A stretch of DNA of 64,000 nt, taken from assembly GCF_000828615.1 (NCBI RefSeq), contig NZ_AP012273.1, forward strand, positions 434,001 through 498,000. The letters run 5' to 3'. Each line of letters starts with the position of its first letter. Positions within the stretch are counted from its first letter, which is position 1. A program made the position numbers and the translations under genes. Positions 18,094-26,351 of the stretch are shown piece by piece. A model generated the notes under the pieces. The model had not been told where the DNA came from, searched no databases, and saw nothing but the letters and a program-made list of their open reading frames with translations. This DNA is from Thiolapillus brandeum (GTDB lineage Bacteria > Pseudomonadota > Gammaproteobacteria > Chromatiales > Chromatiaceae).

Positions 18094-19439
18094 TTCTTGG
18101 CCGGACTTACCCGCAGTTCATATTTGCGGATCTTGCGATCCAGGGCAGGACGGGAGATGCCCAGGATGCGGCAGCTGTTGGCCTTGTGTCCTCCTGTATG
18201 ATCCAGGACTTTCTGGATATGCCGGGCTTCCACTTCCTCCAGGGTCTGCATGGGGCTGTGTTCTTCCGTGTCCGGGGGGGCTTCCCTGTGGGTTTCATGG
18301 AAACGGATAAGGTCGGCGGATATGTTTCCGTCCCTGGCCTGCACCAAGGCCTGGGTCAGCACGTTTTCCAATTCACGAACATTGCCTGGCCAGGGATGGC
18401 CCTGTAGCTTGTGTATGGCGTCATCGTCCAGATGTGGGATTGAGCGTTCCATCTTATGCGCGGCGCGCCCCAACAGGGCCTGCACCAGCAGGGGAATGTC
18501 TTCGGTACGTTCGCGCAAGGGGGGAAGCTGGATATTGATGACATCCAGCCGGTAGGCCAGGTCTTCCCGGAACAGCCCTTCATGGGCGGCCTGGAACAGA
18601 TCCCGGTGAGTGGCGGCGATGATGCGTGCATTGACCGGGATGGTTTGGGTGCCGCCTACGGGCTCCACAGACTGCTCCTGCAGGGCGCGTAGCAGCTTGG
18701 CTTGCAACTGGGGAGCCAGTTCTCCGATCTCATCGAGGAACAGGGTGCCGTCCTGAGCCTGCTGGAAACGTCCGGCCTTGTCGGCCGTGGCGCCTGTGAA
18801 AGCTCCTTTTGCATGGCCGAACAGCTCACTTTCCAGCAGGTTGTCCACGATGGCGGCACAATTGATGGCGACGAAACGGCCTTTTCGCCCGCTGTACTGA
18901 TGAATCAGCCGGGCGACGATTTCCTTGCCGGTTCCGGATTCGCCGGTGATGAGGACGGTGGCCGTGCTCTGGGCGGACAGGGCGATCTGCTTGCTCACTT
19001 CCAGCATGGCCTGGCTGCGTCCGATGAGTTCGCGGATATTGGGTTCCGCGGGATTGGTTTCCACTGCGTTGTTCGGGGTCCAGGCCAGGGCTTTGTCCAC
19101 GGCTTCCTGCAACACGCTGGTTTTCACCGGTTTGTGGATGAAGTCCGTGGCGCCCTGCTGTATGGCCTGTATGGCCAGTTCCAGGTCGTGAACACCGGTC
19201 ATCATGATGATGCGGGCATCCGGCTGCTGCTCGAGGATCCGGGGGATGAGTTCGCTGCCCAGTCCATCGGGCAACTGCTGGTCCAGGAGAACCAGATCCG
19301 GTTTGTGGTCGCTGAGTCTGCTTAGGGCTTCGTTGCAGCTGTGGGCGCTTTGGACCCTCATGCCCTGATCCTCGAAATGCAGGGTCAGCATCTGGCTCAG
19401 GGAACTGTCGTCTTCGATGATCAGCAATGTCGGGTTCAT
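18090..19439 (-). CDS. NtrC-family sigma-54-dependent response regulator
   Basis: 449 residues with a receiver domain (phospho-acceptor Asp53 in VLLDQQLPDG), an AAA+ domain with intact Walker A (GESGTGKE, residues 167-174) and the sigma-54 contact motif GAFTGA (about 212-217), and a C-terminal Fis-type DNA-binding helix-turn-helix (NSCRILGISRPALDRKI). It is thus a complete enhancer-binding activator. No histidine kinase is adjacent, so its partner is elsewhere. It overlaps the DUF423 gene by four bases and is followed by the ECF sigma gene with its sigma-54 promoter. Confidence 0.94.
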   Translation of the reverse strand: MNPTLLIIEDDSSLSQMLTLHFEDQGMRVQSAHSCNEALSRLSDHKPDLVLLDQQLPDGLGSELIPRILEQQPDARIIMMTGVHDLELAIQAIQQGATDFIHKPVKTSVLQEAVDKALAWTPNNAVETNPAEPNIRELIGRSQAMLEVSKQIALSAQSTATVLITGESGTGKEIVARLIHQYSGRKGRFVAINCAAIVDNLLESELFGHAKGAFTGATADKAGRFQQAQDGTLFLDEIGELAPQLQAKLLRALQEQSVEPVGGTQTIPVNARIIAATHRDLFQAAHEGLFREDLAYRLDVINIQLPPLRERTEDIPLLVQALLGRAAHKMERSIPHLDDDAIHKLQGHPWPGNVRELENVLTQALVQARDGNISADLIRFHETHREAPPDTEEHSPMQTLEEVEARHIQKVLDHTGGHKANSCRILGISRPALDRKIRKYELRVSPAKK

Positions 19440-19822
19440 GTCCTGCTACCGTATTTCCATCCGCCAATGGCCAGGAGCAGCCATCCTGCAAGAAAAGACA
19501 GGCCACCCAGTGGAGTTATTGCACCCAGGCTGCGAATTCCGCTCAGAGACAAGGCATACAGGCTGCCGCTGAACAGCCCAATGCCGGTGATGAAACAAAT
19601 GCCCGCCCAACGCAGGGACGAAGTGGGAAAAGCACTCAACAGCAATCCGGTGAACAGGATGGCCAGGGCATGCAGCCCCTGGTAATGAACGGCCTTGTTG
19701 AATATGTCGAACATGTGGGGGCTCATGCGGTCCTGGAGAACGTGGGCGCCGAAGGCGCCGAAAGCCACGCTGAAAAAGCCTGCCAGGGCGCCCAGTACCA
19801 GGAACAGTCGGGGGGTATTCAT
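19436..19822 (-). CDS. DUF423 family inner membrane protein
   Basis: 128 residues with four predicted membrane helices. The family hallmarks are near the N-terminus (GAFGAHVL) and in the middle (NKAVHYQGLHALAILFTGLL). DUF423 proteins (YwdK-like) are small membrane proteins of unknown function. The gene overlaps both the thioredoxin/HEAT gene before it and the regulator gene after it by four bases, so the three are translated together. Confidence 0.9.
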   Translation of the reverse strand: MNTPRLFLVLGALAGFFSVAFGAFGAHVLQDRMSPHMFDIFNKAVHYQGLHALAILFTGLLLSAFPTSSLRWAGICFITGIGLFSGSLYALSLSGIRSLGAITPLGGLSFLAGWLLLAIGGWKYGSRT

Positions 19823-20454
19823 GAGGGCAGGCTCTCCAGGGCTTCTGCGGCGATTTCCCGTACATCTTTGTTCGGGTCAGCCAACAAGGGCTTCAGCCAG
19901 TTGCGTGCTGCGGGGGTGGCGGAAAGGCCCAGATAATAGGCGGCATCACCACGAATGTTGGCCTTGTCGGAGCGGGTGAGCTCCCCAAGCTGCGGCACCA
20001 GTTTCTGTAAGGCCGGGCTACCGGCAAAGTCTTCGAAAATGGCGCTGACGCCAAAACTCACACCAAGGGAATTGTCCTCCCGCTGCATAAGATCGAGGAG
20101 GGCGGACAATTGATCCGGGTGTTGCTTCAGGTAGGCGATGGCCTGATCCATCTGCTGCTGTTCCAACAGTTCACGGATATAGTCCCGGGATGATTCATCT
20201 TTAGCAGCTTTTTTCACCCAGTCGCTGATTTCACCCGGAGTATAGTTGCCTGCCAGCTCATAGTTGCCGATGCGCAACCAGGGTACCGAGCGGGTGCCGA
20301 CTTCCTGTGCGGCCTCCGGGTGCACGGCGATGTTGATGACTTTCAGTTGACCGATATCCCCCTTCTTGACCAACTCTGTCAGACTGGCGAGAACGGACTG
20401 GCAATGGGGGCAACCCGGAGCGATGAGGAGCAAAGTGTCTGGCGCGTGGTTCAT
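19819..20454 (-). CDS. Thioredoxin-fold protein with HEAT-like repeats
   Basis: 211 residues. The N-terminal 80 residues are a thioredoxin fold with CPHC at residues 15-18 and a cis-proline segment (RSVPWLRIGNYEL). The C-terminal part reads as HEAT-like repeats (ANIRGDAAYYLGL, KDVREIAAEALESL). There is no signal peptide, so the redox pair works in the cytoplasm. It could act on a partner protein held by the repeats. It is the first gene of an overlapping set of three and is divergent from aprBA across 353 bases. Confidence 0.87.
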   Translation of the reverse strand: MNHAPDTLLLIAPGCPHCQSVLASLTELVKKGDIGQLKVINIAVHPEAAQEVGTRSVPWLRIGNYELAGNYTPGEISDWVKKAAKDESSRDYIRELLEQQQMDQAIAYLKQHPDQLSALLDLMQREDNSLGVSFGVSAIFEDFAGSPALQKLVPQLGELTRSDKANIRGDAAYYLGLSATPAARNWLKPLLADPNKDVREIAAEALESLPS

Positions 20455-20807
20455 GGTGAGTTGATTTGGATCAGTTCCAGTTTGTGCTCAAGCAGGGAAA
20501 CGGAACCTGATTTTACCCCTAATTGGTTGATTTCCAAGGTTCATAAGTATTACAGATAAAGCCTCTTTATGCCTGCCGGATGTAAAACTGTTTGGCCTTT
20601 TAGGGCCTGAGAAACTATTTTTACTCACCCTATATTGCCCCGGGGAGGGTTTGTGTTGCGGTGCTTGCGCTGCTGACAGGTGTTTTCCAGGGGTGACTGG
20701 CGATTTTTCGGGCAGGCTGAAATCCAGATTTCAGCCTGCCCGGATTGAAAAGAAGACCGCTTCGGCGGTGAATATTCACTGCAGTGTAAACTTAAGGAGA
20801 ACTATCG
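20455..20807 (+). promoter_or_regulatory. aprBA promoter and palindrome-rich leader
   Basis: This 353-base gap has no gene. A candidate promoter is CTGAGA at 20607-20612 and TATATT at 20631-20636, spacing 18. Downstream lies a 15-bp perfect inverted repeat with a 4-base loop (20709-20723 with 20728-20742), then a TTCG tetraloop hairpin ACCGC/GCGGT (20756-20769). Two overlapping palindromes follow, GTGAATATTCAC (20768-20779) and CACTGCAGTG (20777-20786). The ribosome site AAGGAGA is 7 bases before the aprB ATG. None of the hairpins has a T-run, so they are not simple terminators. Confidence 0.6.
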
Positions 20808-21281
20808 ATGCCTACATTTGTGCGTACCGATAAGTGCGATGGCTGCAAGGGTCAGGACAAGACCGCTTGTATGTACATCTGCCCACACGACCTCATGAAG
20901 CTCGACATGGACGGTTCCATGACCGGCCACGCCATGAAGTCTTTCAACCAGGAGCCTGATCAGTGCTGGGAATGCTATTCCTGCGTCAAGATCTGCCCGC
21001 AGAACGCTATCGAAGCGCGTCCCTACGCCGATATCGTACCTCTGGGTGCTTCCGTACAGCCGCTGCGCGGTACTGATTCCATCATGTGGACCATCAAGTT
21101 CCGTAATGGCACCATGAAGCGCTTCAAGTTCCCTATCCGTACTACTCCGGAAGGTTCTATTGATCCTTATGGCAACAAGCCTGCGGCCGACATCAGCAAA
21201 GTTGGTGAGCCTGGCTTCTTTAATCACAACGAGCAAAACGGCTTCCGTGCTGGCGATCCCAGCGAGCTGATCTGCAAGTAA
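20808..21281 (+). CDS. aprB: Adenylylsulfate reductase beta subunit
   Basis: 157 residues. Two [4Fe-4S] clusters are indicated by Cys10, 13, 21 and 25 (CDGCKGQDKTACMYIC) and Cys53, 56, 59 and 63 (CWECYSCVKIC), as in AprB. The C-terminal tail would wrap around AprA. The subunit moves electrons between the FAD of AprA and the respiratory chain. In a gammaproteobacterium the enzyme most likely runs toward APS formation from sulfite and AMP. Codon choice favours T-ending and optimal codons more than neighbouring genes, which suggests high expression. Confidence 0.96.
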   Translation: MPTFVRTDKCDGCKGQDKTACMYICPHDLMKLDMDGSMTGHAMKSFNQEPDQCWECYSCVKICPQNAIEARPYADIVPLGASVQPLRGTDSIMWTIKFRNGTMKRFKFPIRTTPEGSIDPYGNKPAADISKVGEPGFFNHNEQNGFRAGDPSELICK

Positions 21282-21331
21282 TCCATAATTCTGATCATTA
21301 GAATTTAATCTTTTTAGTAGAGGTAATTAAC

Positions 21332-23329
21332 ATGGCTGAATTCGGTAATCCCGAAGTAGTCGAAGAAGAGGTGGATATCCTCATCATCGGCGGTGGTATG
21401 GCTGCTTGCGGTACCGCTTATGAAATTGGCCCCTGGGTTGAAGCCGCCAAGAGCGAAGGCGTTGACATCAAGGTCAAGCTGGTCGACAAGGCCGCTATGG
21501 ATCGTTCCGGTGCTGTAGCCCAGGGTCTGTCTGCAATCAATACCTACATCGGTCCTGAGCAGGATCCTGCGGATTATGCCCGCATGGTCTCCAACGACCT
21601 GATGGGTATCACCCGTGATGACCTGGCTTACGACCTGGGTCGCCACGTGGACGAGTCCGTTCACCTGTTCGAAGAGTGGGGTCTGCCCATCTGGAAACTG
21701 GACGAGAACGGCGAGCGTTTCGACGGCTCCAAAGGCATGACTCCCCTGAAAGACGGCGGTACTCCCGTACGTTCCGGTAAGTGGCAGATCATGATCAACG
21801 GTGAATCCTACAAGTGGATCGTGGCGGAAGCTGCGAAGAAAGCACTGGGCGTGGACAACATCCAGGAGCGTATCTTCATCGTCAAGCTGGTCAACGACAA
21901 GAACGACAAGAACCGCGTTGCCGGTGCTGTCGGTTTCTCCACCCGTGAAGACAAAGTGGTTGTTTACAAGTTCAAGGCCTGCCTGCTGGTAGCCGGTGGC
22001 TGCGTAAACATCTTCCGTCCCCGCTCTGTTGGTGAAGGTCAGGGTCGTGCCTGGTATCCCGTATGGAATGCCGGTTCCACCTACTCCATGGCCGCCGAGG
22101 CTGGCGCTGAGCTGACTCTGATGGAAAACCGCTTCGTACCTACCCGTTTCAAAGACGGTTACGGTCCTGTTGGCGCATGGTTCCTGCTGTTCAAATCCCA
22201 GGCCACCAACGGCGAAGGCGAGCCGTACATGGTTCGCAACAAGGAAATGCTGGACGACTATCCTCCCTATGGTCAGGCTGCTGTTCCTGCTTCCTGCCTG
22301 CGTAACCACCTGATGCTCAAGGAAATGCGTGAAGGTCGCGGTCCTATCTGGATGGATACGGTTACTGCTCTGGCCAACCTGCGTGAGACCCTGTCTCCTC
22401 GCGAAGTCAAGCACCTGGAAGCAGAAGCCTGGGAAGACTTCCTCGACATGTGTATCGGCCAGTGCGGTATCTGGGCTGGTGAGAACATCGAGCCTGAGAA
22501 GAAGAACTCCGAGCTGATGCCTACCGAACCGTACCTGCTGGGTTCACACTCCGGCTGCTGTGGTATCTGGGTTTCCGGTCCTGAAGATGTTGGCGCGCCA
22601 ACTGAGGAAGCACTGGGCGAAGGCATTCCCGAGCACCTGCCTTCCGGCTGGAACTGGGGCTACCGTGGCATGACCACCGTACAAGGCCTGTTCACCGCCG
22701 GTGACGGTGTTGGTGCCTCCGGTCACAAATTCTCCTCCGGTTCTCACGCCGAAGGACGTATGTGTGCCAAGTCCATGGTCAAGTTCGTCATGGACAACAA
22801 AGACTGGACGCCTGAGCTGGATACGCCTGTTGACCAACTGGTAGAGGAAATCTATCGTCCTGTTCGTAACTACCTCGAGCACAAGGACTACACCACTGCC
22901 ATCGACGTCAACCCCAACTACATCACTCCCCGTATGCTGCAGTTCCGTCTGCAGAAGATCATGGACGAGTATGTAGCCGGTGTTGCCACCTACTACACCA
23001 CCAACGCCAACATGCTGGATCTGGCTGAGCAAAAGCTCGAGATGCTGAAGGAAGATTCCCTGAAGATGCGTGCCAAGGACCTCCACGAGCTCCTGCGTGC
23101 ATGGGAAAACTACCATCGTATCCTCACTGCTGAAGCTCACATGAAGCATATTCAGTTCCGTGAAGAGAGCCGTTATCCCGGTTTCTACTATCGCATGGAC
23201 AAGAACTTCGTTGATGAAGAAAACTGGAAGTGCTTCGTAAACTCCGTTTACGACAAGGAAACCAAGAAGTGGACTTGCTTCAAGCGTGCCCACAAAGATC
23301 TGGTGGACAAGTCCAAGCTGTTCAAGTAA
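21332..23329 (+). CDS. aprA: Adenylylsulfate reductase alpha subunit
   Basis: 665 residues, full length for AprA. The N-terminal FAD site reads DILIIGGGMAACGTAYE, and the fumarate-reductase-like fold continues with DRSGAVAQGLSAIN and later SGGSHA-type glycine-rich segments (KFSSGSHAEGR). It reversibly links sulfite plus AMP to APS on the cytoplasmic side. It follows aprB by 50 bases with the same strong codon bias and ends at a good terminator. The sat gene and the membrane partners AprM or QmoABC are not in the window. Confidence 0.97.
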   Translation: MAEFGNPEVVEEEVDILIIGGGMAACGTAYEIGPWVEAAKSEGVDIKVKLVDKAAMDRSGAVAQGLSAINTYIGPEQDPADYARMVSNDLMGITRDDLAYDLGRHVDESVHLFEEWGLPIWKLDENGERFDGSKGMTPLKDGGTPVRSGKWQIMINGESYKWIVAEAAKKALGVDNIQERIFIVKLVNDKNDKNRVAGAVGFSTREDKVVVYKFKACLLVAGGCVNIFRPRSVGEGQGRAWYPVWNAGSTYSMAAEAGAELTLMENRFVPTRFKDGYGPVGAWFLLFKSQATNGEGEPYMVRNKEMLDDYPPYGQAAVPASCLRNHLMLKEMREGRGPIWMDTVTALANLRETLSPREVKHLEAEAWEDFLDMCIGQCGIWAGENIEPEKKNSELMPTEPYLLGSHSGCCGIWVSGPEDVGAPTEEALGEGIPEHLPSGWNWGYRGMTTVQGLFTAGDGVGASGHKFSSGSHAEGRMCAKSMVKFVMDNKDWTPELDTPVDQLVEEIYRPVRNYLEHKDYTTAIDVNPNYITPRMLQFRLQKIMDEYVAGVATYYTTNANMLDLAEQKLEMLKEDSLKMRAKDLHELLRAWENYHRILTAEAHMKHIQFREESRYPGFYYRMDKNFVDEENWKCFVNSVYDKETKKWTCFKRAHKDLVDKSKLFK

Positions 23330-23355
23330 TTACTGCTTGACAGTCTGAAGACGGA

Positions 23356-23390
23356 AATCCGGGCGTCGCAAGGCGCCCGGATTTTATTTT
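23356..23390 (+). terminator. Rho-independent terminator after aprA
   Basis: A 10-bp perfect stem (AATCCGGGCG/CGCCCGGATT) with an 8-base loop is followed by a T-rich tract (TTTATTTT). It lies 27 bases past the aprA stop and closes the aprBA transcript. Confidence 0.85.
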
Positions 23391-23526
23391 CTACAAATGT
23401 TTGATATCAAATGAATATCCTTTGGATAAATTGACGCCAGGAAGAACAGGGTTGAAAGATCCAGTGGCTATTGATTTGATGGTCTACCCGTAATACGCAG
23501 CCCTTGCCTGCGCAGAGGTTTTCAAA

Positions 23527-24420
23527 ATGAGTGACGAAAAATTCGATATTCCCTTCAAGAGTCCGACCTTGCCCAAGGTATTGTCCGATGACAGCAAACT
23601 GAAATTCAGTTGCTACAAGGGCATTTCCTGTTTCAATGCCTGTTGCAAGCGTTCCGATATTACGTTGGTTCCCTACGATGTCCTGCGCCTGAAGCAGCGT
23701 TTCGACATGAGTTCGGAAGAGTTTCTCGACAAATACACGGTGCCCTATCCCATGGATCAGGATCAGGTGCCGGGCCTGAAGATGAAGGTTCATGACGATG
23801 GCGCCTGTCCCTTTCTTGATGAAGAGACCGGCTGTACCGTTTATGAAGATCGCCCCACAGTTTGCCGCTACTACCCACTGGCGGTGCTGAACATCCGTGA
23901 AAAGGACTCCAGCGAACCCCAGATCCAGTACTCCCTGGTGGTGGAGGAACACTGTAAAGGGCATGAAGAAGACCGTGAACTGACGGTGGATGAATACCGC
24001 AAGGAGCAGGGTTGTGACGAGTTCGATTTCTACAACAAGGAATGGTACGAGCTGATCCTGAAGAAAAAATCTGCCGGACCCGGTGTGGGCAAGCCCAATG
24101 AAATGAGCCTGCAACTGTTTTTCATGGCCTCCTACAACACCGATATGTTCCGCCGCTTCGTGCTCAGTGACAAGTTTCGCGCCAGCTATGATATTCCCGC
24201 TGAAACCTATGAACAGCTCGAGAAGGATGATGTGGCCCTGCTGCAGTTCGGCTATAAGCTCATGCGTCAGGCATTGTTTGGTGAGAAACTCATCCCGGAA
24301 CAGCCCGGTGTGTGGGAAAAGCGGGTTGAAGAGCGGCGTGCGGTATGGGAAGCTCGTACCCAGGCAGAAATAGAAGCGCGTAATAAGCAGGTGGAAGAAC
24401 AGATGCGCAAGGAAACCTGA
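23527..24420 (+). CDS. YkgJ family cysteine cluster protein
   Basis: 297 residues. The N-terminal 120 residues hold the cysteine pattern of the YkgJ/CxxCxxCC family: Cys29, Cys35, Cys39-40 (CYKGISCFNACC), then CPFL, CTVY and VCRYYPLAV. This family is annotated as Zn- or Fe-chelating. The C-terminal half is helical and charged without a recognised domain. It has its own upstream region after the aprA terminator and lies 21 bases before a SpoIIAA-like gene. The place beside aprBA suggests a role in metal cofactor supply, but this is inference. Confidence 0.85.
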   Translation: MSDEKFDIPFKSPTLPKVLSDDSKLKFSCYKGISCFNACCKRSDITLVPYDVLRLKQRFDMSSEEFLDKYTVPYPMDQDQVPGLKMKVHDDGACPFLDEETGCTVYEDRPTVCRYYPLAVLNIREKDSSEPQIQYSLVVEEHCKGHEEDRELTVDEYRKEQGCDEFDFYNKEWYELILKKKSAGPGVGKPNEMSLQLFFMASYNTDMFRRFVLSDKFRASYDIPAETYEQLEKDDVALLQFGYKLMRQALFGEKLIPEQPGVWEKRVEERRAVWEARTQAEIEARNKQVEEQMRKET

Positions 24421-24441
24421 ACCCGGCGAGAGGACAAAGTC

Positions 24442-24807
24442 ATGCCAGCCGTTTTTGAATCCGTATTGGATGGTACCCTGGTTTTCCGGGTCAGCGGCAA
24501 GTTGCATGCGGATGATTTTTTGTCTGCCTGGCATGCCGGGGAGGAACAGATTCGCGAGGAGGGCAGTATCTGTATCCTGGTGATCTATGATGGTTTTGAG
24601 GGTTGGGATGATGATCTCATTGGTGAGGTCAGCAATCCCGGATTCATGGAAGAACAGGATGATTTGATCGAAAAGATTGCCGTCGTGGGCGAGGAACGCT
24701 GGCGGGAACCCACGGAACTGTTCATGCTGAAGGGCCTGAGAAAGGCCGCTGTGGAGTATTTTGAACCGGGCCAGGAGTCGTTGGCGAGAGCCTGGCTGGA
24801 AGCCTGA
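24442..24807 (+). CDS. SpoIIAA/STAS-like protein
   Basis: 121 residues resembling the SpoIIAA-like (DUF3478-type) family: an N-terminal strand pair (VLDGTLVFRVSGKLHADDF), a central LVIYDGFEGWDDD segment and a helical end. Members fold like STAS domains but lack a clear phospho-serine site. It probably shares a transcript with the preceding cysteine cluster gene (GAGAGG precedes the ATG). The function is unknown. It converges with the diguanylate cyclase gene, eight bases between stops. Confidence 0.8.
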   Translation: MPAVFESVLDGTLVFRVSGKLHADDFLSAWHAGEEQIREEGSICILVIYDGFEGWDDDLIGEVSNPGFMEEQDDLIEKIAVVGEERWREPTELFMLKGLRKAAVEYFEPGQESLARAWLEA

Positions 24808-24815
24808 TGTCCGGC

Positions 24816-26213
24816 TTAACTTCTGGAGTCGGGAATCTGTTTTGAGGGTAAACCAGCCTGTTTCCGGTCAGGATTCCGGTGCTCGCATTTTCGGTAGATT
24901 ACGCAATTCCTTCCTTGTCTCTTGGCTTGGTACAGTGCCTTGTCGGCGCAGGTGATCATGGTATTCAACTGCGGGCATTGCGGTGATTTGATGCTCGTGA
25001 ATCCAAAGCTGGCGGTTACCGTCACGCCTGCTATAGCGCGCATTTCGGCGACCATCTTGCGCAACTTCTGCAAAGCAGCCTGGCCTTGTGTCTGGTTGGT
25101 CTCGGGCAGTAGTAGTACGAATTCTTCTCCTCCCCAACGTGCGACGACATCGCTTTTGCGGGATTTCCGCCGCAACAGTTTACCCAGAGCGCGAAGCACC
25201 TTGTCTCCTGTGTCATGGCCATGCTCATCGTTGATCAGCTTGAAATGATCGATATCCACCATGGCCAGTGAAATGGGATGCCCCTGCCTGGCTGCCTGGC
25301 ATATGTACTTTTCCGCCAGTTCTTCCAGCCCCAGTCGGTTATAACAACCTGTCAGCTCATCGCGCATGGCGAGCTTCTGCATTTGCGCCTGCTGCTCCAG
25401 CACCTTGTCCATGAGCAGCTTGCTACTGAGCAGATTATTGACACGGATACTGAGTTCTTCCTTCAGCACCGGCTTGGTGACATAGTCCGTGGTGCCGGCA
25501 CGCAGCAGCTCCAGGCGCCGTTCGGGATCGTCGTGTCCGGTTAGGGTGAGAACGGGGAGTTGGGCATTCTCGTTATCCAACTGGCGGAGCTGACGTAACA
25601 GCCAAAGGCCGCTGGCTCCTCCTTTGAGCAGTACATCCGTAATGACCAGATCGTACTCCCTGCTGACAAGCCATTCCAGAGCGGTTTCGGCACTATCGCA
25701 GTGTTCCACCCTCAAATTCATGTCCTGTTCCAGAGTATGGTGCACTATGGCTGCCTGGGTGCGGCTGTCTTCCACGTATAATACCCGGCAGCTGCTACTG
25801 AGCACCTGGTTGTTGTAGGATCCTCCAAGCAGCACCCGCAGTCTGCGGATGATATGTGAAGTGCTGCTCTTGTAGATGACCTCTGTAACACCGGCTTTCA
25901 CCGCTTGCAGACGAATGCCTTTGGCGCGGTCGGAGGTCAAAAGTATGATGGATGCCTGCGGCGCCAGTTTGCGCACCTGAGGGATGAGCTCCATGGTGTC
26001 TTCGCCATCCACTGAAGGATTCAGGCAGATCAGGCGAAACTCATATTTTTCAAGAGCATGGAGTGCTTCCTGGTGAGAAGTCACGTTGACAGGCTGATAG
26101 CCCAGGCGCATGAACAGATCGCTGAGAAACAACTGGTAGAGCTTGCTGTTTTCAACCAGCAATACCATCATTCGGGATTTTGGGGAGAGATGTTTGGGCA
26201 GGGTATTGCACAT
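24816..26213 (-). CDS. Diguanylate cyclase with two receiver domains
   Basis: 465 residues: receiver 1 (about 16-130), receiver 2 (about 143-265) and a GGDEF domain (about 290-445). Receiver 2 has the phospho-acceptor Asp193 (LVITDVLL). Receiver 1 has Asn65 at that place (LICLNPSV), so it is probably not phosphorylated. The active site is GGEEF and the inhibitory RxxD motif (RKSD) lies five residues upstream, so product inhibition is expected. A PleD-like output is likely: cyclic di-GMP from GTP. The start at 26213 lacks a clear ribosome site; MM at 26171 is an alternative. Confidence 0.92.
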   Translation of the reverse strand: MCNTLPKHLSPKSRMMVLLVENSKLYQLFLSDLFMRLGYQPVNVTSHQEALHALEKYEFRLICLNPSVDGEDTMELIPQVRKLAPQASIILLTSDRAKGIRLQAVKAGVTEVIYKSSTSHIIRRLRVLLGGSYNNQVLSSSCRVLYVEDSRTQAAIVHHTLEQDMNLRVEHCDSAETALEWLVSREYDLVITDVLLKGGASGLWLLRQLRQLDNENAQLPVLTLTGHDDPERRLELLRAGTTDYVTKPVLKEELSIRVNNLLSSKLLMDKVLEQQAQMQKLAMRDELTGCYNRLGLEELAEKYICQAARQGHPISLAMVDIDHFKLINDEHGHDTGDKVLRALGKLLRRKSRKSDVVARWGGEEFVLLLPETNQTQGQAALQKLRKMVAEMRAIAGVTVTASFGFTSIKSPQCPQLNTMITCADKALYQAKRQGRNCVIYRKCEHRNPDRKQAGLPSKQIPDSRS

Positions 26214-26351
26214 GTTTTTGGTTTGATTACTGATTGTTCAGGTTGTGTAGGAAAAGTTTTGTGATGCCCGTCACTGGATGTGCAACAAAGCCCGGGAATT
26301 CCGGAGTAAACCATGTCCCCGCTGCCCTTGCCAGGGGAGGATAAGCCTGGT

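Noticed and set aside
21314-22414. 366-codon open frame opposite aprA
   Set aside because: aprA is unmistakable and strongly codon-biased; the antisense frame is a by-product of that bias.
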